From positions 1,612,001 through 1,676,000 of the forward strand of contig NZ_QYUQ01000002.1 in NCBI RefSeq assembly GCF_003590835.1: a stretch of 64,000 nt of DNA, given 5' to 3'. Positions 7,707 through 15,667 of this stretch are shown one piece after another (the first letter of the stretch is position 1; each line of letters begins with the position of its first letter). Source of the DNA: Noviherbaspirillum sedimenti. GTDB taxonomy: Bacteria; Pseudomonadota; Gammaproteobacteria; Burkholderiales; Burkholderiaceae_D. The translations under genes were made by a program, and so were the position numbers. A model generated the notes under the pieces. The model saw only the letters and a program-made list of their open reading frames with translations, did not search any database and was not told the DNA's origin.

Positions 7707-9398
7707 TTACTGGGGCAAAGCGATATTCAGGGCAGCTTGCAGGCGGGTGGCGTCCAGCGTCAGCCAGCGTGCGCAAACGTGCTGATCGGGGCGCATCAGG
7801 TAGGCGGCGCCGCTGGCCAGCACGCCGTAGCGCTGGCGGAAGTGGCCGTCGGCGTCCGCCAGGGTCAGGTCGGCGCCGGCCACCGGCTGGGCCGCACCGA
7901 CGGCGATCACGCGCAGCGGCACGCCGCGGGCACGGGTGTCCGCCACCACCTTTTGCAAGGCATCGGGCATGGCTGCTGCATCCGTGAAGTACAGCAAGTC
8001 GAAGCCGCCACCCAGGTGATCCAGCAGGAAATCGTTGGCTGCCAGGCGGATATTCTGCGGCGGCGCGCCGTGGGCGGGACCGGACTTGAACAACGCGTTG
8101 TCGTCGCCGGCGCTGTTGAGCGCAGAATGAGTGTACTCGTGCGGACGCGAGGTGCGCCAGTGGTAGAGCGGACGCACGAATTCTTCGGTCAGCGACAACG
8201 ACAGCACGGCATCGCGCAACAGGCGGAAGCCGCGGCTCGGCGGCGCCATGAAGCGCGTGCTCTTGCCGGCTTCGTCGATGATTTCACGGGCTGCGCCGAC
8301 GCGCTCGGCGCTGTGGTTGGCCAGCAGCTTTTCACTTGCCAGGCCCTTGATCACGAAGGCCAGGTGCCAGGCCAGCGATTGTGCATCCTGGAAGGCAGTG
8401 TTGGCGCCGCGCACGCCGAAAATCGGCAGCAGGTGGGCGGCATCGCCGGTGAAGATCACGCGGCCATGCACATAGTCGGGCAGCGTCAGGGTGCGGGCGG
8501 AATAGACTGAATTCCAGTCCATCTCCCAGGCAATACCGGCGTGGCCGATCATGGCCAGCTGGGCGTCGATGCGTTTTTTCAGCGATTCCGGCTTGAGCGC
8601 TTCTTCCGGTGTTTCGCCGGGCGGCAGCTGATAATCCACGCGCCAGATGCCATGCGGCTCGCGGTGCATCAGGATGGTGTTGCCGGGGTTCCATTCGGGA
8701 TCGAAGAAGGCCAGGCGCTCGGTCGGCAGCGGCAAATCGACGCGGATGTCGGCGATCACGAAGAAACCCTCGTAAGAGGCGCCTTCCATCTGCAGATCCA
8801 TGGCCGTGCGGATGCTGGAACGACCGCCGTCGGCGGCGACCACCCATTCGGTCTCCAGCGTGTAGGGGCCTTCGGGCGTATCGATGGTGACGTAGGCAAG
8901 CTTGTCGGCCTGCTCGACCTTGACAAGCTTGTTACCCCAGCGGAAATCAATCAGCGGATTGGCTGCGCAGGCATCGATGAGATATTCCTCCATGTACTGC
9001 TGCTGGATATTGATCATCGGGAAGAAGCGATCATCCGCATCGCGCGCGGATTCCATGCGGAATACGCGCTTGCCGCGATAATAGGAATTACCGAAAAGCC
9101 ATGGCAAGCCATTTTCTGTCATGCGCGCGTCCACGCCCACCTGCTGCAGGATTTCCATCGAGCGGCGGGTAAAGACAATCGCGCGGCTGCCTTGGGAAAC
9201 CTGCAGTTCCGCCGTCACCACCACGCTGGGCACGCCCAGGCGCGCCAATTCCAGTGCAGCCACCATGCCCGCAGGGCCGGAGCCGGCGATGACCACTTTC
9301 TTACGATCCTGCGCCGGATGGGCCGACGGCAACCAGGGCTTGAACACCTGGTAGTTGTAATAGATGGAAGGACGGGCTTCAGTGGTTGGTTGATGCAT
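7707..9398 (-). CDS. class A FAD-dependent aromatic hydroxylase, MhaA/MhpA-like
   Basis: The 563-residue flavoprotein has the FAD dinucleotide motif VVIAGSGPAGM (about 35-45), the DG motif of class A monooxygenases (AADGGRSSIR, about 205-214) and the late FAD ribityl motif GDAAHLLPIFGVRGAN (about 321-336), with a C-terminal thioredoxin-like domain as in phenol-hydroxylase-type members. It should use NAD(P)H and O2 to hydroxylate an aromatic acid in the cytoplasm. The downstream coupling-protein candidate and fahA/maiA point to para-hydroxylation giving homogentisate, for example from 3-hydroxyphenylacetate. 3-Hydroxybenzoate 6-hydroxylation is the main alternative but would need the gentisate branch. 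Confidence 0.85.
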   Translation of the reverse strand: MHQPTTEARPSIYYNYQVFKPWLPSAHPAQDRKKVVIAGSGPAGMVAALELARLGVPSVVVTAELQVSQGSRAIVFTRRSMEILQQVGVDARMTENGLPWLFGNSYYRGKRVFRMESARDADDRFFPMINIQQQYMEEYLIDACAANPLIDFRWGNKLVKVEQADKLAYVTIDTPEGPYTLETEWVVAADGGRSSIRTAMDLQMEGASYEGFFVIADIRVDLPLPTERLAFFDPEWNPGNTILMHREPHGIWRVDYQLPPGETPEEALKPESLKKRIDAQLAMIGHAGIAWEMDWNSVYSARTLTLPDYVHGRVIFTGDAAHLLPIFGVRGANTAFQDAQSLAWHLAFVIKGLASEKLLANHSAERVGAAREIIDEAGKSTRFMAPPSRGFRLLRDAVLSLSLTEEFVRPLYHWRTSRPHEYTHSALNSAGDDNALFKSGPAHGAPPQNIRLAANDFLLDHLGGGFDLLYFTDAAAMPDALQKVVADTRARGVPLRVIAVGAAQPVAGADLTLADADGHFRQRYGVLASGAAYLMRPDQHVCARWLTLDATRLQAALNIALPQ

Positions 9399-9412
9399 GA
9401 TAAATCCCTAAA

Positions 9413-9429
9413 TTCAGTGAATAACTGAA
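9413..9429. promoter_or_regulatory. short dyad TTCAGT-N5-ACTGAA
   Basis: A perfect 6-bp inverted repeat with a 5-base spacer lies 15 bases upstream of the hydroxylase start codon, in the 77-base gap after the MFS gene. It could be an operator or a small mRNA hairpin affecting translation. There is no further support. Confidence 0.3.
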
Positions 9430-9475
9430 AAAAAACGTATCTGTTCCGGCTATAACTTAGTGCAGGCGCTGGCGT

Positions 9476-10858
9476 TCACGCGCGGATTGCCGCAGCCGTT
9501 TTCTGTCGCCGGGCGATAGGCAGCAGCAGCACGATCACGACGCCGACCATCATCAGCACGGCCGAATAGATCAGGCCAGCCTTGAAGCTCTGCGTGGCGT
9601 CCTTCAGCCAGCCGACGACGAGCGGATTGAGCGCCGAGCTGATATTGCCCATCGCATTGATCACGGCGATGCCGATGACCTGCGCCTTGAGGCTCAGCGC
9701 CTGGTCGGGCGTCGTCCAGAAAATCGACATGGCAGTATAGGAACCGGCCGACGCCATGCACACGCCCAGCATCTGGATACTCGGGTTGCCCGACATTGCC
9801 GTAAACATCCAGCCCGCCGCCGCCGCCAGCATCGGCAGCACCAGGTGCCAGCGGCGCTCCTGCTTGCGGTCGGAATGACGGCCCCACCAGATCATGGCAA
9901 TGATGGTCACCACCTGCGGGATCGCTGCCAGCAAGCCGACCGTGGTATTGCTGGCATTGGCGCTGAAGCTCTTGACGATGAGCGGCGCCCAGACGGCTAC
10001 CATGGCCAGCGTATTGACGAGACAGAAGTAGGCAACGGCAAACTTGATGACAGTCAGCGAAGTCAGTTCGGCAAACAGGCTGCGGCCACCGGCGGTCTCA
10101 ATGGCAGCCGCGCCTGCCTGGTCCGCGGACGGCTTGCGCTGGGCCTGCAAGCTCCGCGCCAGCACGGCCTTGTCTTCCGCAGACAGCCACTTGGCATCTT
10201 CCGGCTTGTCATCCAGGTAGAAAAATACGACCAGGCCCAGGATGGCTGAAGGCAGGCCTTCCAGCATGAATAGCCATTGCCAGCCTTTCAGGTCCCAGAT
10301 GCCGTCCATGGCCAGGATGTAGCCGGAAACCGCCGAACCCAGTGCGGCAGTCACCGGCATGGCAATCATGAACAAGGCATTGGCACGGGCGCGGTAAGCC
10401 GGCGGAAACCACAGTGTCATGTACAGCAACATGCCTGGCAAGAAACCAGCCTCGGAAATACCGACCAGCACGCGCAGGATATAGAGCGTATTTGCATCGG
10501 TCGCAAACATGGTCGCGGTGGACGCCAGGCCCCAGGCAATCATGATCGAGCCAATCCAGATCCGCGCACCAATCCGTGCCAGCACAATGTTGCTCGGAAT
10601 GCCGCAAGCGATGTAGGCGACATAGAACAGCGTCGTTGCCAGACCGAACTGGGTCGTCGTCAGACCCAGGTCCTTCATCATGGTCAAGCCGGCAAAGCCG
10701 ATATTGATTCGATCCAGAAAGGAAAAGACGAATAGCAGGAAAATGAACCAAAGCAAGCGCTTGGACACTTTACCGACAACGAGCCGTTCGATCTCGATGG
10801 CGCTGGTGGCTGCCGTGTAGCTGGATGGGGTTTGAGTTCCCGATGGGAATTGTTGCAT
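9476..10858 (-). CDS. MFS transporter, anion:cation symporter family (aromatic acid uptake)
   Basis: The 460-residue inner-membrane protein has about 12 hydrophobic helices. The first carries FLDRINIGFAGL, typical of the ACS family, which imports aromatic and other organic acids with protons. The cytoplasmic loop between helices 6 and 7 (about 210-250) is hydrophilic. The start at MQQFPSG has AGGAG eight bases upstream; an upstream in-frame TTG is less likely. It heads the hydroxylase operon and is the likely importer of its aromatic substrate, like the MhaC role described in Pseudomonas. Confidence 0.88.
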   Translation of the reverse strand: MQQFPSGTQTPSSYTAATSAIEIERLVVGKVSKRLLWFIFLLFVFSFLDRINIGFAGLTMMKDLGLTTTQFGLATTLFYVAYIACGIPSNIVLARIGARIWIGSIMIAWGLASTATMFATDANTLYILRVLVGISEAGFLPGMLLYMTLWFPPAYRARANALFMIAMPVTAALGSAVSGYILAMDGIWDLKGWQWLFMLEGLPSAILGLVVFFYLDDKPEDAKWLSAEDKAVLARSLQAQRKPSADQAGAAAIETAGGRSLFAELTSLTVIKFAVAYFCLVNTLAMVAVWAPLIVKSFSANASNTTVGLLAAIPQVVTIIAMIWWGRHSDRKQERRWHLVLPMLAAAAGWMFTAMSGNPSIQMLGVCMASAGSYTAMSIFWTTPDQALSLKAQVIGIAVINAMGNISSALNPLVVGWLKDATQSFKAGLIYSAVLMMVGVVIVLLLPIARRQKTAAAIRA

Positions 10859-11007
10859 TTTGGCTGTCTCCTGAACTTTCAATGAACCTGCCGGAGCGCA
10901 CTGCGCACCAGTCAGTCATCGCCATTTTTTTATTAGTATCGGCGCAACGCATCATTGCCATTTCGCTTTTATTGGCAGGATGCGATTTTTTAGTATAAGA
11001 GTCAGCC

Positions 11008-11023
11008 GGGACGATGTTGTCCC
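11008..11023. promoter_or_regulatory. imperfect palindrome in the aromatic operon promoter region
   Basis: GGGAC-N6-GTCCC is an imperfect 16-bp palindrome (6 of 8 pairs) in the 194-base gap between the MFS start and the luxR-type stop. On the minus strand it lies about 20 bases upstream of a TATACT -10-like element (near 10993-10998). That is where an activator of the operon, such as the adjacent LuxR-type protein, could bind. Confidence 0.35.
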
Positions 11024-11052
11024 TATTTTGGGTACAGCCGGATGGGCTAATT

Positions 11053-11871
11053 TCAGACTTTTTCAGTCGAGAGGCAAAGCGCGAACAATTGGCGCTGGCT
11101 TGAAATGCCGAGCCGCTGGTAGGCGCGCTTTTGATAGGTAATGACGCTGGCCGGCTTGATGCCCAGGATCTCGGCAATCTCGATGGCGGTACGACCTTCC
11201 AGCACGCCGCGCACCACATCCAGTTCGCGTTTGGCCAGCGTGGGGCAAAGGCTGCGCAATCGCGCCAGCATCAACTGGGGGAGGCCCTGCTGGTTCTGGC
11301 CGTGCAAGGCATAGTGATGTTTGGCTGCATGCCCTATCAAGGGTGCCAGCGCCTCGACCAGCGCAATTTCGCGCTGCTGGAAATTTGCATAAGTGCGATC
11401 GCGGTAAAGATTGACTGACAGCCAGATGTCATCGGCCGGCTGCAGCAGCACCGACAAGCGGTCGCAGACATTGGGGTCGCTGTAACAGGCTGCACGATAA
11501 CCCGCATGCGTGATGTCGTCGCTGGTTTGCCGGTGCATCACGATGGCCCCGCCAGGCTTGGCGGCGGGTTCGTTTGTGACGATCCCTTGGTTGCCATCGA
11601 GAACATAAAACAGTTTTGAATAGACGTCGGCGACATCGCGCAAAAAGCGCCCGCCCCGGCGATCCGCAACCGACACGGTACGCGGACGGTTGCCAAATTC
11701 ATAAGCGAAGATGGTGCACTGTGAAATCTTCGCGGCGTCGCCCAATGTATTGAGCACCTCTCCGGCAAACGAAGTCGCATCGGCACAACCGATGGCCGCC
11801 ACGAGGCTGGTGACATGGGAAAGGTCGATTTGCCCGCCAGGCGCAGGACGGTCGAGTTGCCAGTAGCGCAT
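11053..11871 (-). CDS. LuxR-type (NarL/FixJ HTH) transcriptional regulator
   Basis: The 272-residue protein ends in a LuxR-type helix-turn-helix: LAKRELDVVRGVLEGRTAIEIAEILGIKPASVITYQKRAYQRLGI (described by its key residues ExDVV, IAxxLxI and the VxxYxKRxYxRL recognition helix). The N-terminal 190 residues are not a receiver domain (no phospho-acceptor Asp pattern), and the autoinducer-binding residues of quorum regulators are not evident. It may sense an aromatic effector. It lies directly upstream of the MFS-hydroxylase operon on the same strand and is its likely activator. Confidence 0.82.
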   Translation of the reverse strand: MRYWQLDRPAPGGQIDLSHVTSLVAAIGCADATSFAGEVLNTLGDAAKISQCTIFAYEFGNRPRTVSVADRRGGRFLRDVADVYSKLFYVLDGNQGIVTNEPAAKPGGAIVMHRQTSDDITHAGYRAACYSDPNVCDRLSVLLQPADDIWLSVNLYRDRTYANFQQREIALVEALAPLIGHAAKHHYALHGQNQQGLPQLMLARLRSLCPTLAKRELDVVRGVLEGRTAIEIAEILGIKPASVITYQKRAYQRLGISSQRQLFALCLSTEKV

Positions 11872-12178
11872 TGCGCAAGATTGTACTGAATGAAGGAGTC
11901 TGTTTCAGGCTAGCATCCGGCCCTGGCAGTGTCAATGTCAGGGCCGTCGCCAAGATGCCGCGCCATTGAAATCATTCTGCGGGAATCGCTTGGCGAGGAA
12001 AGTACCCTGCGTCCCATTGCGCCCGTGGACTATCAACTTACCTGACGTTTCTGTTAAAAAAGATAATCGATCGACGATAGATAGCGTTTCCAAGCCTGTG
12101 CTATCGTAGCGCCCACACGTTGGCAACCCACTCAAATCAATTTTCAATGACCATGTCTTGTAATGGCGTGGTGGACGT
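11872..12178. other. divergent intergenic region between luxR-type gene and cobT
   Basis: About 307 bases without a gene. It holds a GGCCCTG/CAGGGCC hairpin (11919-11945) and a wider inverted repeat ACGATAG (12074-12080) / CTATCGT (12101-12107) in the cobT leader. I looked for the B12 box of a cobalamin riboswitch here and did not find it, unlike upstream of btuB. The promoters of both flanking genes must lie here. Confidence 0.5.
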
Positions 12179-13213
12179 ATGCATATTCCAGTGATCAATT
12201 CCATTTATGATGTGTCGCTGTCGAAGCTCCTGGACACAGCCATCAACAACAAGACCAAGCCGCTTGGCAGTTTAGGCGCGCTCGAGTCCCTGGCCAGGCA
12301 GATCGGCCTGATTCAACGGACGGAACATCCGCAACTGACCAAGCCAGCCATCCTTGTATTTGCCGGAGACCATGGCATTGTCGCGGAAAATATCTCCGCC
12401 TATCCGCAAAGCGTGACATGGCAAATGGTGGAAAACTTTCTGGCGCAAGGCGCCGCGATCAATGTGTTTGCGCGCCAGAATCAGTGCGCATTGCACATCA
12501 TCGATGCAGGCGTGAATCATGATTTCGGCCCGCGGAAAGGATTAATCCACCGGAAAATCGCTCCTGGCACGCGCAATTTTGCGCAGGAAGCAGCGATGAC
12601 GCCTGCGGAATGCAGCCGCGCGATGGAACACGGCATGGCGCTGGTTTCCGCAATCGAAGCTAAGGTCATCGGCTTCGGCGAAATGGGGATTGGCAATACC
12701 ACTGCGGCGGCGGCAATCATGCACAAGCTGACCGGCATTCCGGTCGCGAACTGTGTCGGCGCCGGGACGGGCCTGTCGACCGAAGGCATGTTACACAAGC
12801 AGCGCGTCATCGAGCGCGCGGTTGCCCATCACAGCAGCGTCACAGATCCGCTGGATGTACTGTCCACCTTTGGCGGCTTTGAAATCGCCATGATGGTCGG
12901 GGCAATGCTGCGGGCTGCCGAACGGCGCATGGTGCTGCTCATCGATGGCTTCATCGTGACCAGCGCATTGATGATTGCGGCGCGGCTGCAACCAGCCATT
13001 CTCGATTACTGTGTCTTTTGCCATTGTTCCGATGAGAATGGGCATCGACAGATGCTGGACCATCTCGGCGCGCGCCCGCTGCTGCAATTGAACTTGCGTC
13101 TCGGTGAGGGAACCGGTTGTGCGTTGGCGCTGCCGCTGCTGCAGGCCGCAGTGAATTTCATGGCGGAGATGGCAACTTTCGAATCAGCCCAGGTCCATGA
13201 GAAGATGGAATAG
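12179..13213 (+). CDS. cobT: nicotinate-nucleotide--dimethylbenzimidazole phosphoribosyltransferase
   Basis: The 344-residue enzyme makes alpha-ribazole phosphate from nicotinate mononucleotide and a benzimidazole, activating the lower ligand of cobalamin. Family signatures are visible: KTKPLGSLGALE, VFAGDHGI, GFGEMGIGNTTAAAA and, near the C-terminus, LRLGEGTGCALALPL, where the Glu is the catalytic base. Length equals the usual 340-350 residues. It is followed after 11 bases by cobS and then cobC, forming the nucleotide-loop assembly operon. The ATG at 12179 has only a weak GTGG-type ribosome-binding site. Confidence 0.95.
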   Translation: MHIPVINSIYDVSLSKLLDTAINNKTKPLGSLGALESLARQIGLIQRTEHPQLTKPAILVFAGDHGIVAENISAYPQSVTWQMVENFLAQGAAINVFARQNQCALHIIDAGVNHDFGPRKGLIHRKIAPGTRNFAQEAAMTPAECSRAMEHGMALVSAIEAKVIGFGEMGIGNTTAAAAIMHKLTGIPVANCVGAGTGLSTEGMLHKQRVIERAVAHHSSVTDPLDVLSTFGGFEIAMMVGAMLRAAERRMVLLIDGFIVTSALMIAARLQPAILDYCVFCHCSDENGHRQMLDHLGARPLLQLNLRLGEGTGCALALPLLQAAVNFMAEMATFESAQVHEKME

Positions 13214-13224
13214 GCAGGGACCTT

Positions 13225-14049
13225 ATGCTGCAAACTGCGAACCCGTCCATAAGCTTGCGCGCCCGGTGTATCCATCAGGTGCGCCTTTTTTTCGTCGCCC
13301 TGCAATTTTTCACCCGCATACCCATTCCGCGCTGGGTTGGCTTTGATCCGGCCTGGCTGCACCACGCTTCGCGCTACTATCCGCTAGTCGGCCTCGTGGT
13401 CGCGGCTGCCACAAGCGCCGTCTATCTGCTTGCGGCCTTGTTTTTGCCGCAACTGGTGGCCGTGCTGCTGTCCACCATTACCGGCATTTACCTGACGGGC
13501 GCGTTCCATGAAGACGGCTTCGCCGATGTCTGCGACGGCTTCGGCGGCGGCATGACGCCGGCGCGCGTGCTGGAAATCATGACGGATTCGCGGGTCGGCG
13601 CCTACGGCGCGATCGGCATCGGCCTGCTGCTGCTATTGAAATGCGCGACGCTCTTTTATTTGCCGGTGCAGGCGGTGATTGCCGCCTTGCTGATTGCGCA
13701 TCCCTTATCGCGCATGATTTCAAGTGTCTTTATCTGGCGTCTCGATTACGTCAAAGGCGACGGCAAAGCCAAGCCGCTTGCGCACCGCATGTCCACGGCA
13801 GAAATGCTGATTGCCGCGCTCACCGCCGCCATGCCGATTCTGCTAATGGGTTTTGCGGGGTGGATTTCCTGGTATGGCATCCTCGCCGGCATGGCGGCTG
13901 CCGGACTGATGTCGACCTGGCTCGGCAAAATTTTCATGCGCCGCATCGGTGGCTATACCGGCGATTGTCTAGGCGCAGTGCAACAGGTCGCCGAAGTGGC
14001 CTTTTATCTCGGCGTGCTGGCTTGCATGGGCAATGGCATCCTGCATTGA
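13225..14049 (+). CDS. cobS: adenosylcobinamide-GDP ribazoletransferase (cobalamin synthase)
   Basis: The 274-residue integral membrane enzyme joins adenosylcobinamide-GDP to alpha-ribazole (phosphate). It shows the N-terminal FFVALQFFTRIPIP segment and the conserved acidic loop GAFHEDGFADVCDGFGGG, thought to bind Mg2+, followed by several hydrophobic helices and GGYTGDCLGA near the C-terminus. The first 15 or so residues are poorly conserved and the true start could be slightly downstream. It sits between cobT and cobC with short gaps, so the three enzymes of lower-ligand attachment are co-transcribed. Confidence 0.93.
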   Translation: MLQTANPSISLRARCIHQVRLFFVALQFFTRIPIPRWVGFDPAWLHHASRYYPLVGLVVAAATSAVYLLAALFLPQLVAVLLSTITGIYLTGAFHEDGFADVCDGFGGGMTPARVLEIMTDSRVGAYGAIGIGLLLLLKCATLFYLPVQAVIAALLIAHPLSRMISSVFIWRLDYVKGDGKAKPLAHRMSTAEMLIAALTAAMPILLMGFAGWISWYGILAGMAAAGLMSTWLGKIFMRRIGGYTGDCLGAVQQVAEVAFYLGVLACMGNGILH

Positions 14050-14064
14050 TAACAGCCCTCCCCC

Positions 14065-14625
14065 ATGCGCCTGTATCTCATTCGTCATCCGCAACCGCTT
14101 GTCGCCAAAGGCATTTGCTACGGCAGCAGCGATGTGGCGGCTGATCCACATGATCATGCGCGCATCCTGCAATCCCTGCTGTTAAGCTTGCCTAAAAATG
14201 CGCGTTTTTTTTCCAGCCCGCTGCAACGTTGCGCCGGGCTTGCCCGAGATGTCGCGGATGTACTTGGCAATGTCACGCTGAGCTTTGATGCGCGTCTGGC
14301 GGAAATGGATTTCGGCAGCTGGGAGTTACGCACCTGGGACGATATCCCGCGCGCCGAAATCGATGCCTGGGCCAGCGATACCATCCACTACCGCCCCGGC
14401 GGCGGCGAGAGTGTTTTGCAGATGGCGCAACGCGTCCGCGCATTTCACGATGAGGTACTGATGCTCCAGCAGGATTGCGTGGTGATTTGCCATGCCGGCA
14501 CCATTCGCCTGCTGCTGGCATGTCAGCGTAGCTTGTTGCCTGCGGAAATGGCCCTGTACGCTGCACAATCCAGTCACCAGATCGCTTATGGCGAAGTGAT
14601 TCACCTGGAATGGCAAATCCCATGA
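14065..14625 (+). CDS. cobC: alpha-ribazole phosphatase, histidine phosphatase family
   Basis: The 186-residue protein begins MRLYLIRHPQP with the RHP form of the RHG phospho-His motif; the second catalytic His is in VICHAGTIR and the acidic residue is in RLAEMDFGSWE. These mark the CobC/PhoE branch. It dephosphorylates alpha-ribazole phosphate or adenosylcobalamin phosphate at the end of cobalamin assembly. It follows cobS by 15 bases. The fold is shared with many phosphatases, and the function is assigned mainly from the operon. Confidence 0.88.
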   Translation: MRLYLIRHPQPLVAKGICYGSSDVAADPHDHARILQSLLLSLPKNARFFSSPLQRCAGLARDVADVLGNVTLSFDARLAEMDFGSWELRTWDDIPRAEIDAWASDTIHYRPGGGESVLQMAQRVRAFHDEVLMLQQDCVVICHAGTIRLLLACQRSLLPAEMALYAAQSSHQIAYGEVIHLEWQIP

Positions 14626-14656
14626 ACTTTCCCGATACGAAAACATCTGCCCTGAC

Positions 14657-14884
14657 ATGATCCCGAAGCCAAATCATACCTGTCCGCTATGCGGCGGTCC
14701 GAACGCATGCGCCCCGGCGTGCAGCGGCGACATCAATACGCCTTGCTGGTGTACCACCGTCAATATCGATCCGGCCGCGCTCGCCCGCATTCCGGACGCT
14801 CAGCGCATGCAGTCCTGCGTCTGCCAGCAATGCGCGACAGCGGCCGCCGACCCGGCGCCCGGGAGCGGCACCAACGCCGGATAG
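14657..14884 (+). CDS. small cysteine-rich CWC-type protein
   Basis: The 75-residue protein has about nine cysteines: CPLCGGPNAC, PACSGDINTPCWC and a C-terminal SCVCQQC. This is the layout of the cysteine-rich CWC family, which may bind zinc or another metal. No biochemical function is known to me. It follows cobC by 31 bases on the same strand and converges on btuD, whose stop is 13 bases away, so it probably ends the cobTSC transcript. Confidence 0.75.
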   Translation: MIPKPNHTCPLCGGPNACAPACSGDINTPCWCTTVNIDPAALARIPDAQRMQSCVCQQCATAAADPAPGSGTNAG

Positions 14885-14896
14885 TTCATACGAAAA

Positions 14897-15667
14897 TCAG
14901 TAGGGAATGAAACTGCGCACGCCGCCGCTTTCCAGCAATTCGAAGCGGCAATCGAAAGCTTGCTGCAATGTATCGACGGAAAGCACTTCATCGGCCGTGC
15001 CAAGCCAGTGACGCCCCTCGGCCAGCAGCAGCACATGGGTAGCGAAACGCGCCGCCAGGTCGATATCGTGGCAGCTCGAAATCACGGCATGCTTGCCCGC
15101 GAGCTCACGGATGAAACGCATCATGGCCAGCTGTTGCGACACATCCTGGTGCGCCACCGGTTCGTCCAGCAGCATCAGCGCCGGGGCTTGCGCCAGCAGC
15201 GCCGCCAACGCCACGCGCTGGCGCTCGCCGGCCGACAGCGTCAGCACATCCATCTTTGCCTTGTGCGTCAGACCCACTGCCGCCAGCGCGCGTTCTGCCT
15301 GCGCCACATCGGCATCGCTATCCCAGCCGCCGCCGAGCCGATGCGGCGTGCGGCCGACCAGCACAGTGGCCAATACCGACGAGGGAAAGCTGTCGAGCTG
15401 CTGCTGCGGCATGAAGCCGCGCTTCAGCGCCAGCGCCTGCGCCGGCCATGCGTGCAGCGGCTTATCGTCCAGCATGATGCTGCCCGAGGAGATCGGCGCC
15501 AGGCCGCTCAACGCATACAGCAGACTGGTCTTGCCGACGCCGTTCTGGCCCAGGATGCACCAGAATTCGCCGGGCGGGACACGCCAGTTCAAATCATCGA
15601 TCAGCTGTTGACCGCCCCGCGCCAGCGCCAGATGTTCGGTCCGCAGTTCAAAATTTATAGTGCTCAT
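14897..15667 (-). CDS. btuD: ABC transporter ATPase, cobalamin uptake
   Basis: The 256-residue ATPase has Walker A GQNGVGKTS (about 38-46), signature LSAGERQR, Walker B ALMLLDEP and the H-loop SSCHD. The ATG overlaps the permease stop as ATGA; a much longer open frame that continues upstream inside the permease is an out-of-frame extension and is rejected. With btuC it forms the inner-membrane transporter for vitamin B12. Haem or siderophore importers share this fold; the riboswitch on the operon supports cobalamin. Confidence 0.88.
   Translation of the reverse strand: MSTINFELRTEHLALARGGQQLIDDLNWRVPPGEFWCILGQNGVGKTSLLYALSGLAPISSGSIMLDDKPLHAWPAQALALKRGFMPQQQLDSFPSSVLATVLVGRTPHRLGGGWDSDADVAQAERALAAVGLTHKAKMDVLTLSAGERQRVALAALLAQAPALMLLDEPVAHQDVSQQLAMMRFIRELAGKHAVISSCHDIDLAARFATHVLLLAEGRHWLGTADEVLSVDTLQQAFDCRFELLESGGVRSFIPY

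Noticed and set aside
11053..11871. Quorum-sensing LuxR receptor
   Set aside because: The N-terminal domain lacks the recognisable autoinducer-binding pattern, no luxI gene is near, and the gene heads a catabolic operon.
12061..12178. Second cobalamin riboswitch upstream of cobT
   Set aside because: No B12 box or core elements found; only a loose inverted repeat.
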